NCBI RefSeq assembly: GCF_001999325.1 | Contig: NZ_MVAR01000018.1 | Coordinates: forward strand, 104,594-168,593 | DNA length: 64,000 nucleotides | Origin: Thioalkalivibrio versutus | Lineage (GTDB): Bacteria > Pseudomonadota > Gammaproteobacteria > Ectothiorhodospirales > Ectothiorhodospiraceae | Direction of reading: 5' to 3' | Part shown: positions 9,232 to 17,269 of the stretch, piece by piece | Layout of the letters: the number at the start of each line of letters is the position of its first letter | Position numbering within the stretch: the stretch's first letter is position 1 | The notes under the pieces: generated by a model | The model's input: only the letters and a program-made list of their open reading frames with translations | Database searches by the model: none | Told to the model about the DNA's origin: nothing | Program-made: the position numbers and the translations under genes

Positions 9232-9462
9232 ATGGATTCGATTGATGCGCCATTTGGAGAAGTCGTGGAGTTGCGCCAGATCCTGCACGACTCGGGGGTC
9301 CCGCTGCTGCGGGTTATTATCCGCGATGGCGGGCGTTATACCAAGATCGAACTGGACCCGGCGACGGCTCACCGCTGGGGCCGCGTGATGACGCGCTGGG
9401 CAGAAACCGCCGCCGAGGGGGCCGCGACGCCAGGGGATGGCGGGCAGCCGGATCCGGTCTGA
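9232..9462 (+). CDS. Small conserved-looking hypothetical protein, 76 aa
   Basis: Short soluble protein (MDSIDAPFGEVVELRQ at the start) with a compact middle containing LLRVIIRDGGRYTKIELDP and a following WGRVMTRWA, then a disordered Gly/Pro-rich tail. A strong GGAGGG at 9215-9220 precedes the ATG by 11 bases and supports this start; the frame extends upstream only through the mobile element. I do not recognise a named function. The mixture of charged strands suggests a small alpha/beta domain. It stands alone between the mobile element and the convergent rpmG gene, and is followed by a perfect hairpin. Confidence 0.7.
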   Translation: MDSIDAPFGEVVELRQILHDSGVPLLRVIIRDGGRYTKIELDPATAHRWGRVMTRWAETAAEGAATPGDGGQPDPV

Positions 9463-9497
9463 GCCCGCGTCAACGGGGGATATGGCTGGATGCAGAC

Positions 9498-9520
9498 GCG
9501 CTCGAGATGATCTCGAGCGC
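9498..9520. repeat. Perfect 10-3-10 inverted repeat
   Basis: Ten-base arms GCGCTCGAGA and TCTCGAGCGC flank TGA, 35 bases after the stop of the small gene. It can form a stable hairpin but has no following T tract, so it may be a weak terminator, an RNA stabiliser or a protein site. Confidence 0.5.
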
Positions 9521-9631
9521 CGACCGGGCGCGTTGAGCGAGGCGTGGCCGAGCCCCATGAGCCGAGTGGCAAGTGGGAAACGGTGCGTTAACGCGAATGC
9601 GTTTTCCGGTACGGACCGCGCGCGCCAACAC

Positions 9632-9672
9632 AAAAAAGGCCCGGAACCGCGTTGGCGGGCCGGGCCTTTTTT
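9632..9672. terminator. Bidirectional intrinsic terminator between the small gene and rpmG
   Basis: An AAAAAAGGCCCGG arm and a complementary CCGGGCCTTTTTT arm surround a GC-rich loop. Read leftward it ends rpmB-rpmG, with a run of T after the stem; read rightward it is equally symmetrical and can stop the small gene. Confidence 0.85.
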
Positions 9673-9707
9673 CGCCTGTTGTCAGGCAATCGAGCCGATG
9701 GGCGCGA

Positions 9708-9878
9708 TTACTTGATCTTGGCTTCTTTGTACATCACGTGTTTGCGGACGACGGGATCAAACTTCTTGATCTCCATCTTCTCGGGCATGTTCCGCTTGTT
9801 CTTGGACGTGGTGTAGAAGTGCCCGGTGCCGGCGGAGGACACCAGGCGGATCTTGTCGCGTGCGGACTTGGCAGCCAT
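9708..9878 (-). CDS. rpmG: 50S ribosomal protein L33
   Basis: Small ribosomal protein of the large subunit, 56 residues, starting [19 protein letters not shown] and ending [11 protein letters not shown]. It is the Cys-free, zinc-independent form of L33: the paired cysteine motifs are absent. It lies 12 bases downstream of rpmB, the usual bacterial gene pair, and an AAGGAGG-like site precedes its ATG. The shared terminator lies 36 bases after its stop. Confidence 0.97.
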   Translation of the reverse strand: MAAKSARDKIRLVSSAGTGHFYTTSKNKRNMPEKMEIKKFDPVVRKHVMYKEAKIK

Positions 9879-9890
9879 CGTGAAGCCTCC

Positions 9891-10127
9891 TTAGACCTTT
9901 TCACCGCGGGCACGGCAGTCCGCCAGGACCGCGTCGATGCCGCGCTTGTCGATAATTCGCATGCCCTTGCAGCTAAGGCGCAGGCGTACGAAGCGGTTCT
10001 CGCTCTCCACCCAGAAACGGTGGAAATGCAGATTGGGCAGGAAGCGCCGCCGCGTCTTGCGGTGAGCGTGAGAAACGTTGTTACCGGTCGCCGGGCGTTT
10101 GCCGGTCACCTGACATACTCGGGCCAT
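9891..10127 (-). CDS. rpmB: 50S ribosomal protein L28
   Basis: Large-subunit ribosomal protein of 78 residues, the same length as the E. coli protein. It starts [20 protein letters not shown], the family N-terminus, which fixes the ATG although the frame is open further upstream. Zn-binding cysteine pairs are not present, as usual for the gammaproteobacterial form. It is the first gene of the rpmB-rpmG operon and has a canonical sigma-70 promoter about 40 bases upstream. Confidence 0.97.
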   Translation of the reverse strand: MARVCQVTGKRPATGNNVSHAHRKTRRRFLPNLHFHRFWVESENRFVRLRLSCKGMRIIDKRGIDAVLADCRARGEKV

Positions 10128-10167
10128 CGGGGGACTCCGGAATTTGGGTCTACCAGAAAGACGGCGG

Positions 10168-10196
10168 ACTATAGCGTAGCCCCGGGGCGGGTGCAA
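10168..10196 (-). promoter_or_regulatory. Sigma-70 promoter of rpmB-rpmG
   Basis: Reading leftward, TTGCAC (10191-10196), a 17-base spacer and TATAGT (10168-10173) give a near-consensus promoter ending about 40 bases before the rpmB start. Confidence 0.8.
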
Positions 10197-10296
10197 GGGA
10201 GGCGCTGATCAATTCGGGAACATTCGCGGCGGCTTTGGAGCAGGACGCCGCGTCCCGAAAGGCCAATCGGTTCGAGTGTGAACGTGAACGATCCGG

Positions 10297-12042
10297 TTAG
10301 CGGTTGTTTGCTCGCTTGAGGGCCGCTCGCTCATCGGTCTCCGGGCACAGGCCGGGAACGAGGCCTCGGTCGTGGGCCCAGGCGATAATCTCCTCCAGCG
10401 GCATCGGGCGGGCGATGCCGTAGCCCTGAGCCGCGTTGCATCCGTAGTCGCGCAGCCGCGCCAGGGTGGCCGCGTCCTCGGCCCCCTCGGCGACCACCTT
10501 GAGGCCCAGATCCCGGGCCAGGCTGATGCTGGCGCGGGTAATCTGCTCGTCGACCGGGTGCTCCAGCATTTGCCGTACAAAGGCCTGATCGATCTTGAGA
10601 GTCGTCACCGGCATACGTTTGAGGTATGCCAGCGACGAATAGCCGGTGCCGAAGTCGTCGATGGCGAGTTCCAGTCCGGACTCGGTCAGGCGACGCAGGG
10701 CCCGGATCACCTCGTCCGGGTCCGCCATCAGGGCGGTCTCGGTGAACTCGAGTTCCAGGGCGCAGGGTGGAAGCCCCGAGACGCGAACCTTCTCCAGCAG
10801 GCGATCGGCAAATCCGGGGTCGAGGAAGTTGCGCGCCGAGATGTTCACGCTGACCGGCATGTCCAGGCCTTCGACGCGCAGGCGGGCGATGTCGGCCAGT
10901 GCGAGATCAAGGACCCGGTCGGTGAGGCTGTGGATCAGTCCGGTGCGCTCGGCCGGCGGGATGAACTGGTCGGGAGCGATGCGGCCGCGAACCGGGTGTT
11001 TCCAGCGTAGCAGGGCCTCCAGGCCCATCACCTGATCGCTCGCGAGATTGACCTTCGGCTGGTAGTGCAGGCTTAGCTGGCCGTCGTCCAGTGCGCTTTG
11101 CAACTCGCCCAGGAGTTCCACGGTGTACAGGCTGTGCTCGTTGCTGCGGCGGTTGTAGCTGCGATAGCGGCGCCCCGAGTGACTGGCCTCGTGCATCGCC
11201 ATCCAGGCCTTGGTCAGCAGTCGGGAGGGTTCATCCTGTTCGTGAAAGGGGAAGGAGGAGACGCCCGCGTGGGCCCCGAGGTAGACCGGGATCTCGAAGA
11301 CCTCGAAAGGTGTTTGCAGGCATTCGATTGCGGCGCGTGTGACGGCGAGTGTCTCTTTGCGGCTGCGGTGGGGCAGGATCAGGGCGAAGTGATCGTCGTG
11401 GATGTGGAACACGGACGCCCCGGCGGGCTCGGCCACTGCCTGCAGGCGCTCGGCAATGGACCGCAGCAGGGGGCGCTCGGCGGCGAAGCCCAGGGCGCCA
11501 ATGCTGTCCGGGTAGTTGTCCATCTGCAGGCTGATGACGAACACGCGGGTGGCCGCGGCGTGCGGGGCGTCGGCCTGGGTCATCAGTTGCCGGGCATACT
11601 GCTCGAGCGACTCGCGATTGGGCAGGCCGGTCACGGGGTTGTTGTAGGCCTGTTCCAGAAGCCGTTCCGAGTGGCGGCGCAGGGTGTCGAACAGCCAGCC
11701 GGAGAATCCCCCGAGGACGATGTAGATGCCGGTGCGCGTGAGCCAGTTCAATGCGGGTTGAGCCGCCCCGGTGGCGGTATCCAGGGGCATGAACGGACCC
11801 AGGAGCAACCCCGCCAGCAGCCCGAAGGCCAGCCCGCCCCACAGCCCGAACAGGGCGGCCCCCAGCAGCACCGGGATGAGGATGAAGTTGAGGTAGGCAG
11901 TGGAGGTGCCGCCGGTCTCGTATACGATCAGCGCGACCAGCGCCATCAGGAGCGGGACGGCAGCGGCCCCGGCGAGTCGCCAGCCTCCGGGGATCCCCTG
12001 TGAGCGGGCATGTGACCAGGTGGAAAACGGGGTCGGCGCCAT
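10297..12042 (-). CDS. Membrane GGDEF-EAL protein with degenerate GGDEF, predicted c-di-GMP phosphodiesterase
   Basis: A 581-residue inner-membrane signalling protein. Hydrophobic segments at about 22-40, 50-86 and 105-118 form a small membrane sensor. The following GGDEF domain (about 125-295) has HDDHF at 215-219 in place of GGDEF, so cyclase activity should be lost. The EAL domain (about 308-560) keeps EAL at 342-344, the glutamate in LEFTETALM and the IDDFGTGYSSL loop, so phosphodiesterase activity is expected. I chose the ATG preceded by GAAGGA at a good distance; an ATG 24 bases upstream has no such site. Divergent from the LysR gene across a 187-base region. Confidence 0.9.
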   Translation of the reverse strand: MAPTPFSTWSHARSQGIPGGWRLAGAAAVPLLMALVALIVYETGGTSTAYLNFILIPVLLGAALFGLWGGLAFGLLAGLLLGPFMPLDTATGAAQPALNWLTRTGIYIVLGGFSGWLFDTLRRHSERLLEQAYNNPVTGLPNRESLEQYARQLMTQADAPHAAATRVFVISLQMDNYPDSIGALGFAAERPLLRSIAERLQAVAEPAGASVFHIHDDHFALILPHRSRKETLAVTRAAIECLQTPFEVFEIPVYLGAHAGVSSFPFHEQDEPSRLLTKAWMAMHEASHSGRRYRSYNRRSNEHSLYTVELLGELQSALDDGQLSLHYQPKVNLASDQVMGLEALLRWKHPVRGRIAPDQFIPPAERTGLIHSLTDRVLDLALADIARLRVEGLDMPVSVNISARNFLDPGFADRLLEKVRVSGLPPCALELEFTETALMADPDEVIRALRRLTESGLELAIDDFGTGYSSLAYLKRMPVTTLKIDQAFVRQMLEHPVDEQITRASISLARDLGLKVVAEGAEDAATLARLRDYGCNAAQGYGIARPMPLEEIIAWAHDRGLVPGLCPETDERAALKRANNR

Positions 12043-12229
12043 TCCGGTTCCTTCGGTTTGTGCCATTCGGGTGCCGCCACGGTTATCGACGTAGTGGGCC
12101 GGTTTGCGTGCAGGGTCGGGAATCGCCGCGTCGCGAGAAGTGGTCGCTGTTGCCGGTCGCGGGGGCTTGGTAGCATTCCTCGACCAGGGTTTCCCTGATT
12201 GTCTGGAACCTTCTACTTGGCGGAGCGGC

Positions 12230-13162
12230 ATGGCCGATCGGCGTTTGCAGGTCTTTCTTACGGTGGCACGGTTGCTGTCCTTCACCCGCGCCGCCGAGGT
12301 GCTGCATATGACGCAGCCCGCGGTCACCTTTCAGGTGCGCCAGTTGGAGGAACAGCTGGATACCCGACTGTTCGACCGCAACCACAATCGAGTCACCCTG
12401 ACTGATGCCGGACGGCTGGTACAACGATATGCCGAACGCATCTTTGACACCTATGGCGAGATGGAGGCCGCGCTACGCGAGTTGAAGGGCGCGGACGGCG
12501 GGGCGTTGGTGATCGGCGCCAGTACCACGGTGGCGGAATACATGCTGCCGGCGCTGCTGGGTGCATTCCGCCGCGAGCATCCGGATATCGGCATTCGCCT
12601 GCGGGTGGGCAATACCGAGAATGTCGTGGTGATGGTCGAGGAGGGCAGTGTCGATCTCGGCATCGTCGAGGCCCCGGTGACCCACCGTAGCTTGCAGGTC
12701 CAGCCCTGTCTGGTGGACCAGCTGCGGCTGATCGTGCCGCCGGAACACGAGCTGGCCCGGCGCGACACGGTGACCGTCGCCGACTTCATCGAACGCCCAT
12801 TCATATGCCGCGAGGAGGGTTCCGGGACCCGCGAGGTCATCATGGAGTACCTTGGGCGCGCCGGATACGACCGCAGCAGTCTGCGCGGCTGCATGGAACT
12901 GGGCAGCCCGGAGGCGATCAAGGGCGCGGTGGTGGCCGGCATGGGGGTCTCGGTGCTGTCCGAGGCGGTGGTGGCGAAGGAGCTGGCCCTTGGCGAGCTG
13001 GTGGCGTTGCCGCTGTCGCCGCCGCTGGAACGGCCGATCTCGCTGGTGCACGCGCGGCAGAAGTTCCGCGTACCCACGCTGGAGGTGCTGATGCAGTTCC
13101 TGCGCGGGTACTGCACCGGTCAGCGTCCGCTCGCCCCCGCATCAGAACTCAAACAGGATTGA
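12230..13162 (+). CDS. LysR-family transcriptional regulator
   Basis: A 310-residue regulator with an N-terminal winged helix-turn-helix (about 1-60, with FTRAAEVLHMTQPAVTFQVR) and a periplasmic-binding-like effector domain of the CysB/CysL/CbbR kind (VGNTENVVVMVEEGSVDLGIVE, then ICREEGSGTRE). The start ATG has a CGGAG site just upstream; the longer open frame lacks homology. It begins a tight operon, with the next gene starting 6 bases after its stop, and is divergent from the membrane EAL gene, so it probably controls one or both. The ligand is unknown; relatives sense sulfur or carbon metabolites. Confidence 0.92.
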   Translation: MADRRLQVFLTVARLLSFTRAAEVLHMTQPAVTFQVRQLEEQLDTRLFDRNHNRVTLTDAGRLVQRYAERIFDTYGEMEAALRELKGADGGALVIGASTTVAEYMLPALLGAFRREHPDIGIRLRVGNTENVVVMVEEGSVDLGIVEAPVTHRSLQVQPCLVDQLRLIVPPEHELARRDTVTVADFIERPFICREEGSGTREVIMEYLGRAGYDRSSLRGCMELGSPEAIKGAVVAGMGVSVLSEAVVAKELALGELVALPLSPPLERPISLVHARQKFRVPTLEVLMQFLRGYCTGQRPLAPASELKQD

Positions 13163-13168
13163 CGTGAC

Positions 13169-13915
13169 ATGAAGAACTACTGCGTGGTGCAGCATACCTA
13201 TTCCGAGTTTCTCGGCCTGATCGAGTCGCAGCTGGAGAAGCGCGACATCGGCTTCTCCTACTACCGACCGTTCGTGGGTCAGGACCTGCCGGGCTCCGCG
13301 GCCCAGTTCGACGGGCTGTGGCTGCTGGGCGGCGCCTGGCCGACGGCGGATCACGAGGAGAATCCGCAGGTCCCGGACGAGCTGTCGCTGATCGATATCT
13401 TCCGCCGCTCGAAGCGTCCGGTGGTGGGCGTCGGTATGGGCGGGCTGCTGGTGGCCGAGCAGGCCGGTGGCACGGCGCACGAGGACCCGATGTACCGCGC
13501 CCGTTTCGTGACCGCGCACAAGACCGCGGCCGGGGAAGGCGACGCACTGGCCGAGGCACTGGATGGCCGGCGGGTGCTGCAGCTGGTCAACGGCCGCGTC
13601 GACCTGCCGGAGGACGTGCAGCCGATCCTGGTGGACGACGACGGCGACTGGCTGGCGATCCGGCCGGACGAGCTGACCTATGGCATGCTGTTCCGACCCG
13701 AGGTGAAGCCCGGGATGCTCGAGGACATCATCATGGAGGCGCGGCACAATCCGCCGCCGAACATGGGCGAGCTCCTGGGCGAGGCGCGCATGGAATGGGG
13801 CGAGATGCAGAAGGTGACCGAGGACGTGCTGGTGGCCCTGGTAAAGACGCTGGGGCTGATGCAGGAACGCCGCAAGATGCCGGTGTTCAGCCTGAAGATC
13901 GAGGACGAGGGATGA
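13169..13915 (+). CDS. Class I glutamine amidotransferase-like protein lacking the catalytic residues
   Basis: A 248-residue protein whose first half follows the GATase-1 fold: FDGLWLLGGAW at 48-56 matches the oxyanion strand, and RPVVGVGMGGLLVAEQAG at 83-100 matches the nucleophile elbow usually reading GICLGAQLLA. The nucleophile Cys is Gly89 and the catalytic His of the HPE motif is Arg176 (LFRPE). Ammonia release from glutamine therefore looks impossible. The C-terminal 60 residues are helical and unlike normal amidotransferases. Its start lies 6 bases after the LysR stop and its end overlaps the next gene (ATGA). A binding or regulatory role is the likely remaining function, but this is inference. 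Confidence 0.7.
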   Translation: MKNYCVVQHTYSEFLGLIESQLEKRDIGFSYYRPFVGQDLPGSAAQFDGLWLLGGAWPTADHEENPQVPDELSLIDIFRRSKRPVVGVGMGGLLVAEQAGGTAHEDPMYRARFVTAHKTAAGEGDALAEALDGRRVLQLVNGRVDLPEDVQPILVDDDGDWLAIRPDELTYGMLFRPEVKPGMLEDIIMEARHNPPPNMGELLGEARMEWGEMQKVTEDVLVALVKTLGLMQERRKMPVFSLKIEDEG

Positions 13916-14400
13916 TCCCACCCCTGGGCATGGGCAACGAGGGGGGCCTGTCCGGGGGCGATCTCGGGTCGGTGCGCGGCGGTGCGCGCAAGAAGGGCCG
14001 GGAGGACCCGGCCAAGGCGATCGCCGAGATCGCCGCGCGGCTGTCGACCGAGGATCAGGCCAGCCTGCTGAAATTTGCCCGTTTTCTGGAGCAGGAGTCG
14101 CCGGCCCCCGCGCCGGAACCGGTTCCCGAGCCGGAGCCGATCCCGCGTCCGGAGAGCGAGTCCGTCATCAAGGCGATGCGCCGGCTTTCCGCGACCTATC
14201 CCATGCTGGATCGCTCCAAGCTGCTGAACGAGACCTCGGCCCTGATGGGCCAGCACGTGATGCAGGGGCGCCCGGCGGTGGAGGTGATCGACGAGCTGGA
14301 GGTGGTCTTTCGGACTCACTACGAGAAGGCCGTCGTCCAGGATCCGACCCGACAGACGGATGCCGACCATGACGAGGCGCCGGGAGGGGCCTCGCAATGA
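13912..14400 (+). CDS. Hypothetical protein with proline-rich linker, 162 aa
   Basis: No family recognised. An N-terminal segment (about 1-30) is Gly/Arg-rich; a helix (RLSTEDQASLLKFARFLEQE, about 44-63) precedes a linker of Pro-Glu-Ala repeats (about 66-82). The C-terminal domain is helical (SVIKAMRRLSATYPMLDRSK to about residue 145). There is no signal peptide or membrane helix. It starts within the stop of the amidotransferase-like gene and overlaps the permease gene by 4 bases, so all are translationally coupled. The architecture of two helical modules on a flexible linker suggests an adaptor between partners. Confidence 0.75.
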   Translation: MIPPLGMGNEGGLSGGDLGSVRGGARKKGREDPAKAIAEIAARLSTEDQASLLKFARFLEQESPAPAPEPVPEPEPIPRPESESVIKAMRRLSATYPMLDRSKLLNETSALMGQHVMQGRPAVEVIDELEVVFRTHYEKAVVQDPTRQTDADHDEAPGGASQ

Positions 14401-15506
14401 TCGATATCCTGCGCCAGTGGTACCAGCGTCATTTCACCGACCCGCAGGTGGTGATCCTGGCGTTTCTGCTGCTCGCGGGATTCCTGATCATCGTTTTTGC
14501 CGGGCGCATCCTGGCGCCGCTGCTGGCCTCGCTGATCATTGCCTACCTGCTGGAGGGGGCGGTGCGCAAGCTGGTCTTTTTGCACATCCCGCGCATCCTC
14601 GCGGTCACCATTGTGCTGCTGGCCTTCCTGGCGCTGACGGTGGCGGCGCTGTTCAGCGTGGTGCCGCTGATGTCGGCCCAGGTGACCCAGCTGGTGCGCG
14701 AGCTGCCGGGGATGATCTCCGAGGGCCAGAACCTGCTGCTGCAGTTGCCCGAGCGTTACCCGCAACTGATCAGTGACGATCAGGTGTTCGAGCTGATGGG
14801 GGCCATTCGCGCCGAGGCGACCCTGCTGGGGCAACGTGTGGTGTCGTTCTCGCTGTCCTCGGCACGGCACCTGGTGGACGTGGTGATCTACCTGATCGTG
14901 GTCCCGCTGATGGTGTTCTTCATGTTGAAGGACCGCGATCTGATCCTGAACTGGATCCGCGGCTTTATGCCCCAGGACACCCACCTGGCCAGCGAGGTCT
15001 GGACCGAGGTGAACCTGAAGATCGCCAGCTACGTGCGCGGCAAATTCATCGAGATCGTGATCGTCTGGGCGGTCACCTTCCTTACCTTCAACTGGTTCGG
15101 GCTGGAATACGCCGTGCTGTTGTCGTTCATGGTGGGCATCTCGGTGATCATTCCGTACATCGGCGCGGCCGTGGTGACCATCCCGGTGGCGGCGGTCGCA
15201 TACTTCCAGTTCGGCCTGAGCTCCGAGTTCGCCTGGGTACTGATTGCCTACGGGGTGATCCAGTTTATCGACGGCAACGTGCTGGTGCCGCTGCTGTTTT
15301 CGGAGGTCGTCAACCTGCACCCGGTGGCGATCATCGCCGCGGTGTTCGTGTTCGGCGGCATCTGGGGGCTTTGGGGGGTATTCTTTGCCATCCCGCTGGC
15401 GACGCTGGTACATGCGGTGATCAAGTCCTGGCCGCGCGCCCAGCGGCTGCCGCCGGAGTCCTCTGGAGAGCCGGCGGCCGCCGCGGCCGAAGCCGCCACC
15501 AAGTAG
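14397..15506 (+). CDS. AI-2E family transporter (PerM-like), copy A
   Basis: A 369-residue inner-membrane protein of the AI-2E/PerM/TqsA family, with about eight predicted helices in the family order: one near 18-35, one near 36-57, one near 65-90, and a cluster from about 160 to the end separated by a soluble segment (about 95-150). The late motif region (IPYIGAAVVTIPVAAVAYFQ) is typical. Family members have been linked to permease or Na+/Li+/H+ antiport functions, and true autoinducer export is shown for few of them. It is the last gene of the LysR operon. A paralogue lies in front of hda in this same window. Confidence 0.9.
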   Translation: MIDILRQWYQRHFTDPQVVILAFLLLAGFLIIVFAGRILAPLLASLIIAYLLEGAVRKLVFLHIPRILAVTIVLLAFLALTVAALFSVVPLMSAQVTQLVRELPGMISEGQNLLLQLPERYPQLISDDQVFELMGAIRAEATLLGQRVVSFSLSSARHLVDVVIYLIVVPLMVFFMLKDRDLILNWIRGFMPQDTHLASEVWTEVNLKIASYVRGKFIEIVIVWAVTFLTFNWFGLEYAVLLSFMVGISVIIPYIGAAVVTIPVAAVAYFQFGLSSEFAWVLIAYGVIQFIDGNVLVPLLFSEVVNLHPVAIIAAVFVFGGIWGLWGVFFAIPLATLVHAVIKSWPRAQRLPPESSGEPAAAAAEAATK

Positions 15507-15583
15507 CCCGACATCCCTGATCGCCGGCCCGCCCGTGTGCGGGTTCGGCGGTCTGCCCGTGACATCAAGAACAAGAAGAACGC

Positions 15584-17125
15584 ATGACCGGAACCGAGAT
15601 CCTGATGAACGTGACGCCCCAGGAGAGCCGAGTGGCCCTGGTGGAAAATGGCGTCCTGACCGAGCTGCACCTGGAGCGCGCCCGCCGCCGCGGGATCGTG
15701 GGGAACATCTACAAGGGCCGGGTGGTGCGGGTACTGCCGGGCATGGATGCAGCCTTCGTCGATATCGGGCTGGAGCGCACGGCCTTTCTGCATGCCTCCG
15801 ACGTGGCCCCGGTGGAGCGCGAGGAGCTCAATGGCAACGGCCCGTCTGCCAGCGACGCCCCTGCGGCGCCCGTGGCCGGCGGCAATGGCACCGGCACGCC
15901 GGCCCCGGTGGTGCGCGAGGGTATCCGCGAGCTGCTGCGCGAGGGGCAGGAGGTCCTGGTGCAGGCAGTCAAGGACCCACTGGGCTCCAAGGGCGCGCGG
16001 CTTACCACCTATATCACCCTGCCGTCGCGCAATCTGGTGCTGATGCCGAACCAGTCCAATGTCGGTGTGAGTACGCGCATCGAGGACGAGGGCGTGCGCG
16101 CACGGCTGCGTGCATCCATTGAGCAGTTGCGTGACGAGTTGGCGCCGCAGCACGGCTTTATCGTGCGCACGGCCGCGGAGCTGGCCGACCACGAGGCCAT
16201 GTATAACGACACGGCGTTCCTGAAGAAGGTCTGGGATACCCTGCAGGAGCAGGCTGTCGGGGCCCCGCCGGGGACCGAGGTCTACGCCGACCTGCCGCTG
16301 GTGGAGCGCATCCTGCGCGACATGGTGGGGGGCGATATCGAGCGTATCCGCATCGATTCGCGCGAGACCTATCAGAAGGTCTGCGGCTTCGTCGAGCGCT
16401 ACCTGCCGGAGCTGATCGGCCGGATCGAACACTATCCGGGCGAGCGCCCGATCTTCGACCTGTTCAACGTCGAGGAGGAGATCCACCGTGCCCTGGAGCG
16501 CAAGGTGGAACTGAAATCCGGTGGCTACCTGATCTTCGACCAGACCGAGGCGATGACCACGGTGGACATCAACACCGGCGGTTTCGTCGGCCATCGCAAG
16601 CTCGAAGAGACCATCTTCAAGACCAATCTGGAGGCCGCGCAGGCGATCGGTCGCCAGCTGCGCCTGCGCAATCTCGGCGGGATCATCATTATCGATTTCA
16701 TCGACATGCAGGACGACGAGCACAAGCGCCAGGTGATCCGCGCGCTGGAAAAGGCCCTGGAACGCGATCATGTGAAGACCCAGACCTGCGACGTGTCGCC
16801 GCTGGGCCTGGTGGAGATGACCCGCAAGCGCACCCGCGAGAGCCTGGAGCACCAGATGTGCGAGCCCTGCCAGGTGTGCAGCGGGCGTGGCTATCTGAAG
16901 TCGGCCGAGACGGTGTGCTACGAGCTGTTCCGCGAGATCCTGCGCGAGGTGCGCCAGTACGACGCGCGCGAGCTGCGCGTGCTGGCCTCGCAGAACGTGA
17001 TCGACCTGCTGCTGGACGAGGAATCCGCCAGCCTGGCCGAGCTGCAGAGCTTTGTCGGCATCCCGATCCGCTTCCAGGTGGAGACGCTGTACACCCAGGA
17101 ACAGTTCGACGTGGTCTTCGTCTGA
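15584..17125 (+). CDS. rng: Ribonuclease G
   Basis: Endoribonuclease of the RNase E/G family, acting in 16S rRNA 5' maturation and mRNA decay. The protein has 513 residues. The S1 domain begins at about residue 38 (GNIYKGRVVRVLPGMDAAFVD), the RNase H-like and DNase-like catalytic part follows (TVDINTGGFVG, then GGIIIIDFIDM), and the zinc-link CEPCQVC lies near 426. An unusual insertion of about 30 Ala/Pro/Gly-rich residues (around 82-110) interrupts the S1 domain where related proteins also carry variable loops. No C-terminal scaffold as in RNase E is present. Rng followed by yhdP and tldD is a conserved gammaproteobacterial order. Confidence 0.95.
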   Translation: MTGTEILMNVTPQESRVALVENGVLTELHLERARRRGIVGNIYKGRVVRVLPGMDAAFVDIGLERTAFLHASDVAPVEREELNGNGPSASDAPAAPVAGGNGTGTPAPVVREGIRELLREGQEVLVQAVKDPLGSKGARLTTYITLPSRNLVLMPNQSNVGVSTRIEDEGVRARLRASIEQLRDELAPQHGFIVRTAAELADHEAMYNDTAFLKKVWDTLQEQAVGAPPGTEVYADLPLVERILRDMVGGDIERIRIDSRETYQKVCGFVERYLPELIGRIEHYPGERPIFDLFNVEEEIHRALERKVELKSGGYLIFDQTEAMTTVDINTGGFVGHRKLEETIFKTNLEAAQAIGRQLRLRNLGGIIIIDFIDMQDDEHKRQVIRALEKALERDHVKTQTCDVSPLGLVEMTRKRTRESLEHQMCEPCQVCSGRGYLKSAETVCYELFREILREVRQYDARELRVLASQNVIDLLLDEESASLAELQSFVGIPIRFQVETLYTQEQFDVVFV

Positions 17126-17269
17126 TCTACAAGTAGTATGTAGACAGGCACCCGGTCCCCGTCTCCGTCAGGGAGGAAGAGGCGCGAAGATGAATCGCCA
17201 GTGCGGACCCAGCACGGATACGGGTCCCGGTCGGCCGGGCGGGTCGGATTGCGCCTCCCCGGTGGAGAA

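Noticed and set aside
12104..12229. A longer start for the LysR protein.
   Set aside because: The family N-terminus begins at MADRRLQVFL and the ATG has its own ribosome site.
13169..13915. Annotation as an active glutamine amidotransferase.
   Set aside because: The catalytic Cys and His positions are Gly and Arg.
17127..17143. A CTAC-AA-GTAG repeat after rng.
   Set aside because: Too short and imperfect to assign a role.
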